A model generated the notes under the pieces. It searched no databases. It saw only the letters and a program-made list of their open reading frames with translations, and was not told where the DNA came from. Shown here piece after piece: positions 16,973 through 22,842 of a DNA stretch of 31,381 nt. The stretch is from a virus. The stretch covers positions 1 through 31,381 of the IMG/VR virus record IMGVR_UViG_3300037225_000497. One strand, written 5' to 3'. Each line of letters begins with the position of its first letter. Position 1 is the first letter of the stretch. Made by a program: the position numbers and the translations under genes.

Positions 16973-17001
16973 AGCTTCAAAATGAAAAGGGGGAAACGAC
17001 A

Positions 17002-17187
17002 ATGTTCAACGCTGATCATGAGCGAATCGTGGTGCTGGCTGGCGCACAGTATCTCGGGACATCGGAAGGAATGGTTTGGTTCAACCCCATCGGGCCGGAC
17101 CCCAACACACTCGTCATTCTGGAAGGTGCGCTTTCCACAGAGATGGTGAAGTTGCGACTGGCAGAAAACGAGCAAGCCTTCGCGTAA
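17002..17187 (+). CDS. 61-residue protein of unknown function
   Basis: The start is set by a model ribosome site of this block (AAAAGGGGG ending eight bases before ATG), so the longer in-frame reading from 16747 is not used. The product is a compact, mixed alpha/beta sequence (RIVVLAGAQYLGTSEGMVWFNP; LVILEGALSTEMVKLRL) without Cys clusters, signal peptide or membrane helix. Not recognised. It lies between the ribbon-helix-helix gene and the first of two related hairpin cassettes. Confidence 0.6.
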   Translation: MFNADHERIVVLAGAQYLGTSEGMVWFNPIGPDPNTLVILEGALSTEMVKLRLAENEQAFA

Positions 17188-17190
17188 GCC

Positions 17191-17277
17191 CCTGCCGGAG
17201 CGAATCTCCGGCAAACAGGAAAGCTACCCAGGCGCTCGGCGCTGGCAAGGGCAGAAAATCAAAAAGGGGGAACTCCA
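17191..17277 (+). ncRNA. Two-hairpin leader cassette, copy A
   Basis: This gap and copy B (17500-17599) align along their length. Hairpin 1: GCCGGAG (17194-17200), loop CGAAT, CTCCGGC (17206-17212). The shared linker AAACAGGAAAG follows. Hairpin 2: CCAG-(bulged G)-CGC (17228-17235), loop TCG, GCG-CTGG (17239-17245). Then an A-rich stretch and AAAAAGGGGGAACTCC lead to the ATG at 17278. The stems differ from copy B by paired, compensating changes, which points to selection on RNA structure. It may act as a 5' leader, a translation control element or a processing site. Matches no RNA family that I recognise. Confidence 0.5.
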
Positions 17278-17496
17278 ATGGACGTCATCAACTTTCTGGC
17301 AAGCGCAAGCATCTTCATCTTGGCTGTTGTGCTCATGATCTTCTTCATGGTGCGGGTCGTCAAGATGGCCTCGCGCACCGTGGACCGCGAGCAGGCGGTG
17401 AAGGCCACCCGGCCGGCGCCGCCTCCGGTACATCGCTGTATCGGCGCGCGATTCTGCACCATCTGCGGCTTCCCGAGGGGCAAGCAATACTCCTAG
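17278..17496 (+). CDS. Single-TM protein with C-terminal Cys motif
   Basis: 72 residues; GGGGG precedes the start at model spacing. One membrane helix (about 5-26, FLASASIFILAVVLMIFFMVRV) is followed by a basic, Pro-rich linker and a C-terminal CIGARFCTICGF motif (three Cys plus a nearby His in PPVHRC), suggesting a small metal site on the cytoplasmic side. It sits between the two related hairpin cassettes, directly upstream of the AAA+ gene. It could anchor a complex to the membrane, but no family is recognised. Confidence 0.58.
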   Translation: MDVINFLASASIFILAVVLMIFFMVRVVKMASRTVDREQAVKATRPAPPPVHRCIGARFCTICGFPRGKQYS

Positions 17497-17499
17497 CAC

Positions 17500-17599
17500 G
17501 CCGCGCCGTGGCGGAATCCACGGCAAACAGGAAAGGTGCTCAGGCCCGGACGGGCTGGCGAGAGCGCAGACTTCAACTTGAGGGGGGGGGGGAACTACC
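17500..17599 (+). ncRNA. Two-hairpin leader cassette, copy B
   Basis: Relative of copy A. Hairpin 1: GCCGTGG (17505-17511), loop CGGAAT, CCACGGC (17518-17524). Linker AAACAGGAAAG is identical to copy A. Hairpin 2: CAG-(bulged G)-CCC (17541-17547), loop GGAC, GGG-CTG (17552-17557), closed by a T-G pair where copy A has C-G. The changes GA to TG in stem 1 and CGC to CCC in stem 2 are matched on the partner strand. It leads to an unusual ribosome site, a run of eleven G (17582-17592), and the ATG of the AAA+ ATPase seven bases later. Confidence 0.5.
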
Positions 17600-19135
17600 A
17601 TGGAATTCAAACAGCAATTCCGGGCGGCTCGCAAGGCGGCGACTCCGCTCGTCGCGGTGCGAACGGCTGACCCGTGGTCGGCCATCAATGAAATCAAAGA
17701 CTCTCTGAACGGCAAGACTGATCAGACGCCCATCCTGATTTGGGATTTGATGCGCGGACTCCAGGGAATGACGCGGCCGGGAAGCGAGGTTGCCGCGAAC
17801 ATCATGGGCGGGGGAGATCCACTGGAAGTCTCCACTCGACCCACGGACTTTCTCATGCTGCTGCCCAAGATTCGCGAGGGGGATGCAATCATCGTCATGG
17901 TGAACGCACATCTGTTCTGGTCGAACGAAGGGGTGAGGCAAGGTATCTGGAACCTGCGCGAGCCGTTCAAGGTTAACGGACAGATGCTGGTCATGACGAC
18001 GACGGCGGGGGCGGTTCTTCCGCCGGAGCTGTCCGAGGATGTGCTGGTCATTGATGAGCCGTTGCCGACCTCGGAAGAGCTGCTCGTCATTCTGCGGAAT
18101 ATCGTGCAGGCGGCGGGCTGCGAGCCCTTGACGGCAGAGCAAGAAGCGGCCGCGATCGACGCGGTTGCGGGCTTGGCTGCCTTCCCGGCAGAGCAGGCGA
18201 TGGCGATGTCCGCCTCGAAGCGCGGCATCGACGTGGAGGGCTTGTGGGAACGCAAGCGCCAGCAGATCGAGCAGCAGGCCGGGATGACGGTTTCACGGGG
18301 CTCGACTCCTGAGCCGGTCGGCTTGGAGAACGTTCGCGCCTTTCTCAAGCAGGTGCTGGCGGGACGGAAAAAGTACCGCTGCATCCTCTTCATCGACGAG
18401 ATCGAGAAGGCGTTCGCCGGGACCGGGACAGACCTCTCCGGCGTGAAGACGGGAATGACCGGAACGTGGCTGAGTTGGACGACGGAGCGGGAATCGGACG
18501 GCATCCTTTGCATCGGCGTTCCGGGCGGGGGCAAGACGCTGCTCGCCAAGTGGGCCGGCAGCGTGGCGGGAATCCCCACCATCATGTTCGACCTGGCCGG
18601 GATGCAGTCCGGCATCATCGGCTCGACGGAAGAGCGGCTTCGCACCGCGCTGAAAACCGTTGATGCCATCTCCCAGGGGAACACGCTGGTCATCAGCACC
18701 TGCAACGCCATCGGGCAGATGCCTCCTGAAATCCTGAGCCGGTTCACGCTCGGGACGTTCTTCTTTGACCTGATGGGAGCGGATGAGCGGGAAGCCTGCT
18801 GGAAATTCTACGGCAAGAAGTATTCGCTCTCGACAGACGATCCGATTCCAGCCGATGACGGTTGGACGGGCCGGGAAATCAAGGAGTGCTCGAAGCTCGC
18901 CGACCAGCTCCAAGTACCGTTGCGGGAAGCAGCGAAGTTCATCGTGCCGGTCTGCCGAGCGGCGGCAGATAAGGTTCGTTCACTCCGGCAGCTCGCGACG
19001 GGAAAATACGTCTCGGCCTCGCAGCCGGGAGTCTATCGCTGGGAAGAGCAGGCTGAATCAAGCGGGGGCGGAAAACGCCGCCTACAGGTTGACGAAGGCT
19101 CAATTACCTTCCAGAAGAAAGGGGGGAAAGCATGA
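17600..19135 (+). CDS. Ycf46-like AAA+ ATPase with permuted Walker motifs
   Basis: 511 residues. Residues 1-200 resemble the degenerate first domain of Ycf46-type AAA proteins (TPILIWDLMRGLQG; LPPELSEDVLVIDEPLPT). The second domain has recognisable AAA parts in an odd order: Walker B ILFIDE (262-267; DE at 266-267), then GTWLSWTTE, then Walker A GVPGGGKT (306-313), the IGSTEERLRTAL helix, sensor 1 LVISTCN (363-369) and MPPEILSRF (about 374-382) with a possible arginine finger. In usual Ycf46/SpoVK-type proteins Walker A comes first. All key residues remain, so it is probably active. Its stop overlaps the next start (ATGA). Substrate unknown; a remodeller working with the following small proteins is inferred. 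Confidence 0.85.
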   Translation: MEFKQQFRAARKAATPLVAVRTADPWSAINEIKDSLNGKTDQTPILIWDLMRGLQGMTRPGSEVAANIMGGGDPLEVSTRPTDFLMLLPKIREGDAIIVMVNAHLFWSNEGVRQGIWNLREPFKVNGQMLVMTTTAGAVLPPELSEDVLVIDEPLPTSEELLVILRNIVQAAGCEPLTAEQEAAAIDAVAGLAAFPAEQAMAMSASKRGIDVEGLWERKRQQIEQQAGMTVSRGSTPEPVGLENVRAFLKQVLAGRKKYRCILFIDEIEKAFAGTGTDLSGVKTGMTGTWLSWTTERESDGILCIGVPGGGKTLLAKWAGSVAGIPTIMFDLAGMQSGIIGSTEERLRTALKTVDAISQGNTLVISTCNAIGQMPPEILSRFTLGTFFFDLMGADEREACWKFYGKKYSLSTDDPIPADDGWTGREIKECSKLADQLQVPLREAAKFIVPVCRAAADKVRSLRQLATGKYVSASQPGVYRWEEQAESSGGGKRRLQVDEGSITFQKKGGKA

Positions 19136-19725
19136 ACCGAACAGAGTACGGGGTTGCTCGGACGTCTTGCGCGTGTCCGTCCTGCGCGCGTTTCTGTGAG
19201 TTCATGCCGGGGTATCTGGTCCCGGCAGACCTGGGCCGGATGATTCCGCTCGAATGCAATCGTTGCCATCGTGTGATGCGGGATACGACAGCATGTGACG
19301 GCGCGTGTGAGTGTGGCGGGCTCATCCACGTTTGCGATCCGCGCACCTGGGCGGAGTCAAACCTCCTGGCTTCGCCGGGCGCGCTGGTATTGCAGGGCGG
19401 GAAACCTTTTCGGATTCACACGCTGGTTCCTGCTCGGCAGGAGAGCGGCGCCTGCATTCACTTCACGGATGAGGGGAGCTGCGCAATTCATCTCGTGGCG
19501 CCGTTTGGATGTGCTTTCTTCGGCTGTGATGATTACACGGCCGGGAAGATGATGGCAAATCATGCAGCGCTTGAGGATATCTATCGGGCGCAGCTTGATC
19601 GTGCATCGCTGTACTGTACGATATGGGAACACCTCTGGAGCTTGGGCAAGCGCACGCCCGCCCCGGAAGTTGCGCGCGCCCTCATGAAGAAAGGAGACGG
19701 CCATGAGAGAGTGTCCTTGCGGTAG
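19132..19725 (+). CDS. Cys-rich YkgJ-like zinc/iron-binding protein
   Basis: 197 residues, coupled to the ATPase gene by an ATGA overlap. Fifteen Cys are arranged in clusters: C13-C15-C18-C22, C42-C45, C55-C59-C61-C68, and C108, C117, C127, C132, C162. The segment ACIHFTDEGSCAIHLVAPFGCAFFGC follows the YkgJ (CxxCxxCC family) pattern G-x-C...C-x-I-(Y/H)...P-x-x-C-x-x-x-x-C, while the N-terminal clusters look like an added zinc ribbon. YkgJ-type proteins bind a metal or Fe-S cluster, with poorly known roles. Tight coupling implies that it acts with the AAA+ protein. No signal peptide or membrane segment. Confidence 0.65.
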   Translation: MNRTEYGVARTSCACPSCARFCEFMPGYLVPADLGRMIPLECNRCHRVMRDTTACDGACECGGLIHVCDPRTWAESNLLASPGALVLQGGKPFRIHTLVPARQESGACIHFTDEGSCAIHLVAPFGCAFFGCDDYTAGKMMANHAALEDIYRAQLDRASLYCTIWEHLWSLGKRTPAPEVARALMKKGDGHERVSLR

Positions 19726-19882
19726 CGGCAAGCGGCGCGAGGAGCAGTTCGACGCACAGGGCATTTTTCTATGTTACACCTACCCGGATTGCGAGAAGGC
19801 AGAGCTTTCGCGGTACCGCCCGGAAATCTTGACAGGCTACACCCAGGCGGACGTGGATGAACCGATTGAGCCGGATGTTTAG
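19703..19882 (+). CDS. 59-residue CPCGSG (SEC-C-like) mini-protein
   Basis: The ATG has AAGGAG seven bases upstream and overlaps the previous gene by 23 bases. The product begins MRECPCGSGKR, like the SEC-C zinc motif, and has two further Cys (FLCYTYPDC) to complete a four-Cys site; the end is acidic (DVDEPIEPDV). Short proteins with a Cys site, an SRYRPEIL stretch and a DEPIEP end recur in phage genomes, as far as I recall, usually unnamed. Probably a small zinc-binding adaptor; partner unknown, the adjacent Cys-rich protein and ATPase being natural candidates. Confidence 0.72.
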   Translation: MRECPCGSGKRREEQFDAQGIFLCYTYPDCEKAELSRYRPEILTGYTQADVDEPIEPDV

Positions 19883-19903
19883 AAAGGGGGCAACGGTGAG
19901 CCA

Positions 19904-19969
19904 TCCCGCCAGTCCAATATAACGGACTGGCGGGACGTAACCCGCAGCACGGCGGCAAGCCCGTGCGGG
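19904..19969 (+). other. Strong tandem hairpins before the DUF1257-like gene
   Basis: Hairpin 1 is a perfect 12-bp stem, TCCCGCCAGTCC (19904-19915) with GGACTGGCGGGA (19924-19935), loop AATATAAC. Hairpin 2 pairs GCACGG (19947-19952) with CCGTGC (19961-19966), extended by CCC/GGG across a three-base bulge (19941-19943, 19967-19969). No T run follows, so an RNA leader or mRNA-stability role fits better than termination. The layout (two hairpins, short linker, then AAGGAGGG before the ATG) copies that of the 17191 and 17500 cassettes with different sequence. A G-rich ribosome-like site with GTG at 19896 would give only an eight-residue peptide running into hairpin 1. Confidence 0.5.
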
Positions 19970-19992
19970 ATCAATGAAAGGAGGGCATCGAC

Positions 19993-20322
19993 ATGCCTTG
20001 CGATAGCATAATCACTGCGGAGATGGCCTGGGTCAGCACGACGAGTCCCATGATCCTTCTGGACTCTTTGAGGCAGGCCGGGTATCGTGCGCACCAAACC
20101 GAAAACGTCATCCGTTTTGGAAAGGAAGCAATCTCGGGATACTTCAATACCGAAAGTTGCCAGATGGTCATCCAAAACGCGGAAGACGGAACCGAAGGCC
20201 AGATGAAGGTGGCCTACTCGAAGGAAGTCGTCAACTCCCAGGCCAAGCGCTTCGGCTGGAAACTCGATTGGAGTACCAACGCTGCTGGCAATCCGGTGGC
20301 GACCGTAAAACGGAGGGCTTGA
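19993..20322 (+). CDS. DUF1257 (Ycf35)-like protein
   Basis: 109 residues; AAAGGAGGG precedes the start. The N-terminal MPCDSIITAE and the C-terminal segment VAYSKEVVNSQAKRFGWKLDW match small phage proteins related to DUF1257/Ycf35, where an A-Y-x-x-x-V-x-x-x-A-x-x-x-G-(W/F) helix is the conserved part. Function is unknown in the family. Genes of this family occur near Ycf46-like AAA genes in phages and cyanobacteria, as I recall, and the Ycf46-like gene is upstream here. Its stop overlaps the next start (TGATG). Confidence 0.5.
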   Translation: MPCDSIITAEMAWVSTTSPMILLDSLRQAGYRAHQTENVIRFGKEAISGYFNTESCQMVIQNAEDGTEGQMKVAYSKEVVNSQAKRFGWKLDWSTNAAGNPVATVKRRA

Positions 20323-20885
20323 TGGCTCACCCGCTCACAGAAGAGGATGTCAAAGCAGGCCGGCGGATGACGCAAGCGCGCTCCGATGAATCGATGGACA
20401 CTGCCTCAAAGATTAAACGGCTTCGCAAACTACGCGCCCATTTTCATCCAGAAGCAAGAGCCACAGGGAATCCGAAGGAAGCGGCGCTGGCTCGGAAGAT
20501 ATTCGACCGGCTTCTGTTGAGATGGGGGCTTTCGCTTGCGGAGGTTGAGAAGGGCAAGCCGATAGCCCGCACCTTCGAGGAAGAATTTGAAGCTGTTCTT
20601 ACAAGGGCGGGATTGTCATACCGAGCAGTGAGGCAGTTTAGAATTGAACAAATGAGGGTGAGCCGCCGTGATGCGTATGCGAACTGGCAGCAGAGGAACC
20701 CCCGGTCTGGAATGAACGCGTGGTACGACAGTTTCAAATATGGCTTCACTATGCGGTTTACAGAGCGGATCGGCGTTTCGATTCGGGCGCATAAGCCGGA
20801 ATGGTGGCGGTGGGATGAATACGGCTTCGCCTCCGGTCAACAGGCAGCGAACGCATTTCCCTTAACGAAAGTGCTCAATCCTTAA
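20322..20885 (+). CDS. DUF2786-like protein
   Basis: 187 residues from the ATG at 20322, which overlaps the preceding stop (TGATG); longer in-frame readings overlap the DUF1257-like gene and are not used. Residues about 25-75 (KIKRLRKLRAHFHPEARATGNPKEAALARKIFDRLLLRWGLSLAEVE) fit the DUF2786 pattern, a helical K-I-x-x-L-x-x-L...E-A-x-x-A-x-x...L-x-x-x-x-G-L unit thought to bind nucleic acid or act as an adaptor. The rest is rich in Trp, Arg and Tyr (NAWYDSFKYGFTMRF), ending without a known motif. Domain call moderately sure, function not known. Confidence 0.55.
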   Translation: MAHPLTEEDVKAGRRMTQARSDESMDTASKIKRLRKLRAHFHPEARATGNPKEAALARKIFDRLLLRWGLSLAEVEKGKPIARTFEEEFEAVLTRAGLSYRAVRQFRIEQMRVSRRDAYANWQQRNPRSGMNAWYDSFKYGFTMRFTERIGVSIRAHKPEWWRWDEYGFASGQQAANAFPLTKVLNP

Positions 20886-20939
20886 AGCAAGTGCCGCCGC
20901 CGAGTAAATACCAACTCGTGCTGAGAGGAGCCAAAGAAC

Positions 20940-21176
20940 ATGGACGAACTTCGAATCGAAATCCTGACTGACGGGACGATCAAGACGATCGCGGACCCAA
21001 TTAGCGTCGCCAACCATGACAACTGCGAGCGGTTCATCAAGGCGATGTCAGTTCTGGCAGGCGGCAATACGACGCGGGAAGAACGGACGGACCCCGCGGC
21101 GATGAAGCGAGCCAAGCATCACGGCCACGATCATGCTCACGATCATGAGCAAGACGTGCTGAAGGCGGGGCACTGA
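20940..21176 (+). CDS. DUF2997-like protein with His-rich tail
   Basis: 78 residues; AGAGGAG about 10 bases before the start. Residues 2-42 (ELRIEILTDGTIKTIADPIS, NCERFIKAMSVLAGG) follow the DUF2997 plan: a beta hairpin, then an N-C-x-x-(F/A)-(I/L) helix. The added C-terminal tail holds a His/Asp cluster (HHGHDHAHDHEQD, about 60-72) suited to binding zinc, nickel or copper. DUF2997 genes are known beside DUF1257 and Ycf46-like genes. A CGAGT/ACTCG hairpin lies in the 54-base gap upstream (20895-20913). Confidence 0.55.
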   Translation: MDELRIEILTDGTIKTIADPISVANHDNCERFIKAMSVLAGGNTTREERTDPAAMKRAKHHGHDHAHDHEQDVLKAGH

Positions 21177-21199
21177 CTCCGCAGAGGGGGAAACATCCC

Positions 21200-22102
21200 A
21201 TGCCATCGACAACACTTGAACGGCCTCGGGGGGTGCGGAGCATCACGGAGCAAGCCGTGTTTCTCAGCATTCACTTTGAGGCGTTCGGGAATACTCGGCA
21301 CGTGGCTTCTTCACGCGTTGAGGTAGACGCCGACAAGCGGCGGATCATTGTCACCAAGCGGCTGCTGGACAGCGAGGAACTGAAGTCCATCAGCCGGTTA
21401 GATACCGATGCTCTCTCCTACATTGATTCGAAGTGCCTGCCCTATGAGAAGGGCCTGCATGTTTTGCCCATCGGGCTCATCGGACAGGTTGAAGATGCGC
21501 TTCAGGATTTGAGCCGGCGCCGAGAGCTGCTGGCGGATGCCTTCACGGAGAAATATCCTGAGCTTCTGGAAACCGCCCGGGAGCCCCTGGGCGTGCTGTT
21601 TAATAAGGCGGATTATCCGACACAGGAACAGGTTCGCGCACGCTTTCGCATGACCTGGAATTACGTTACGCTCTCAACTCCCTCCAGCCTGAAAGAGTTG
21701 AGCAATGACCTGTTTCAGAAAGAGCGCGACAAGATCCAGCAGAAGATGCAGGACAGCTATGAGGAGTGGCGCACCATGCTGCGGGTCGGGATGGCTGACC
21801 TGGTGGAACGGCTGAAGGATTCACTCGTGCCGGGACCAGACGGCAAGACCAAGCGATTGACGGATAGCTCCGTCAACCGTCTGCGGGAATTCCTCACCAC
21901 CTTTGAATTTCGCAACATCACGGATGATGCTGATCTGGCCAGTGCTTCGGGGAAACTGAAAGACCTCATGCAGGGGATCACGCCTGAGCAGTTGCGTGAG
22001 AGTGAGACGCTGAAGGAGCGCACCGGGCTGGTCATTAAGCAGGCATCCGAGATGCTGAACACCATGACGGCGGGTATTCGCAAGCTGAGAAGCGATGATT
22101 GA
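21200..22102 (+). CDS. DUF3150-like protein
   Basis: 300 residues; AGAGGGGG lies nine bases before the ATG, the standard start signal of this block. The plan fits DUF3150: an early beta segment (VFLSIHFEAFGNTR), an RRIIVTKRLLDSEELKSI stretch, a compact SYIDSKCLP motif, then long helical regions (100-300) with much Glu/Lys/Arg (SNDLFQKERDKIQQKMQDSYEEW). DUF3150 proteins occur in phages and integrative elements beside AAA ATPase genes; their function is not established. Together with the ATPase at 17600 it suggests a shared complex. Confidence 0.62.
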   Translation: MPSTTLERPRGVRSITEQAVFLSIHFEAFGNTRHVASSRVEVDADKRRIIVTKRLLDSEELKSISRLDTDALSYIDSKCLPYEKGLHVLPIGLIGQVEDALQDLSRRRELLADAFTEKYPELLETAREPLGVLFNKADYPTQEQVRARFRMTWNYVTLSTPSSLKELSNDLFQKERDKIQQKMQDSYEEWRTMLRVGMADLVERLKDSLVPGPDGKTKRLTDSSVNRLREFLTTFEFRNITDDADLASASGKLKDLMQGITPEQLRESETLKERTGLVIKQASEMLNTMTAGIRKLRSDD

Positions 22103-22114
22103 TCTTTTCCCCCT

Positions 22115-22136
22115 GGGCCGGCCCTGCGACCGGCCC
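22115..22136 (+). other. GC-rich hairpin before the SWIM-like gene
   Basis: GGGCCGG (22115-22121) pairs with CCGGCCC (22130-22136) over an eight-base loop, 12 bases after the DUF3150-like stop. It is followed by a C-rich run, not T, so it is a poor intrinsic terminator. It is one of several single hairpins that occupy the gaps of this block. Confidence 0.45.
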
Positions 22137-22183
22137 CATTCCCCCCCACCCGGGAGGACAGGCTTTTATCAGGAGCAAGTCAA

Positions 22184-22444
22184 ATGCAGCAATTCATTGT
22201 AGGCAGTCAAAGCGTCTTTCTGGCCAACACTGGAAGTTTCTCTTGCACCTGCATGCTTTACAAGCGGCTTGGCAAGTGCGGGCATATCCTTCTTGTCCAA
22301 AAGAAGATTGCAGACCAGAAGGCACCACGCTTCGTCACGATCGATCCCGTGAAGCCACGGCAGCCGATTGAAATTCAGAAGCGCCCTCCGTCAGGTGCTC
22401 CCGCGCCGGCCGGAGAATTCGGCAAGCGAAAGATTCGGGATTAA
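22184..22444 (+). CDS. Small SWIM zinc-finger-like protein
   Basis: 86 residues; AGGAG precedes the ATG. The segment FSCTCMLYKRLGKCGHILLVQ gives the C-x-C...C-x-H spacing (C21, C23, C32, H34) of SWIM zinc fingers, which bind DNA or proteins in recombination and repair factors and in transposases. The beta-like N-terminus (FIVGSQSVFL) suits a SWIM fold; the C-terminal half is Pro/Lys-rich and unstructured (PVKPRQPIEIQKRPP, then PAPAGEFGKRKIRD). It closes the AAA+/DUF gene block. Confidence 0.6.
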   Translation: MQQFIVGSQSVFLANTGSFSCTCMLYKRLGKCGHILLVQKKIADQKAPRFVTIDPVKPRQPIEIQKRPPSGAPAPAGEFGKRKIRD

Positions 22445-22451
22445 AGAGGAG

Positions 22452-22498
22452 GGCGGCCACTCAGGGGACGGGCCCGAGTGACCGCCAAAGGGGGAAAC
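22452..22498 (+). other. Hairpin followed by an orphan ribosome-binding site
   Basis: GGCGG (22452-22456), a C/A mismatch and CACTC (22458-22462) pair with GAGTG (22476-22480) and CCGCC (22482-22486), loop 13 bases. Immediately after is AAAGGGGGAAAC (22487-22498), the block's typical ribosome site, but no start codon lies at the usual distance. It may be the remains of a lost gene or a leader. Confidence 0.4.
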
Positions 22499-22561
22499 AC
22501 ACAGACCAAGTGCAAGGCATTCATAGCAGAGAATGTCATCTCTGCGCAAGGGAAATATGTG

Positions 22562-22597
22562 TTGACATCTATGTCCTAATGTGCATAAATATGCACA
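22562..22597 (+). promoter_or_regulatory. Promoter overlapped by a palindromic operator
   Basis: TTGACA (22562-22567), a 16-base spacer and CATAAA (22584-22589) form a plausible sigma70-type promoter. A perfect palindrome, TGTGCATA-AA-TATGCACA (22580-22597), covers the -10 element and reaches the ribosome site AGGAGG (22597-22602) of the ribbon-helix-helix gene. A dimer bound here would block both transcription and its own translation start region, the usual plan for an autoregulated repressor. This is the clearest promoter/operator in the window. Confidence 0.6.
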
Positions 22598-22607
22598 GGA
22601 GGCTTTC

Positions 22608-22775
22608 ATGGCAGGACGACCCACGAAGTACAAAGAGAAAATGGCTACGTTTTACGTGCGCCTTCCGCAGTTCATGGTCGAGCAACTGACGGTGATGGCC
22701 AAGGCTGATGATCGGAACGTCTCGGACATGGTTCGCAGAGCAGTTGATGAATTCCTAAAGCGACACAAAAAGTAA
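22608..22775 (+). CDS. Ribbon-helix-helix transcriptional regulator
   Basis: 55 residues from the ATG at 22608, five bases after AGGAGG; a GTG at 22581 in the same frame lies inside the operator and is not used. Basic arm (GRPTKYKEK), a beta strand (MATFYVRLP, 12-20), helix 1 (QFMVEQLTVMAKAD) and helix 2 (NVSDMVRRAVDEFLKR) match Arc/CopG-type repressors, which bind palindromic DNA through paired strands. The palindrome just upstream is the obvious target, so negative self-control, and possibly control of the recombination genes that follow, is inferred. The following gene begins 67 bases downstream. Confidence 0.75.
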   Translation: MAGRPTKYKEKMATFYVRLPQFMVEQLTVMAKADDRNVSDMVRRAVDEFLKRHKK

Positions 22776-22842
22776 CCCGGAGGGCGGCTGAACTCTGAAA
22801 GGGGTGACAGCGCCGTAAAGCATCCGGGGGCAGGGGGAGACA

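Noticed and set aside
22510-22689. GTG-initiated frame after the orphan ribosome site
   Set aside because: Spacing to the site is about 15 bases, the product is Cys/Arg/Trp-rich and not protein-like, and it overlaps the ribbon-helix-helix gene and its operator.
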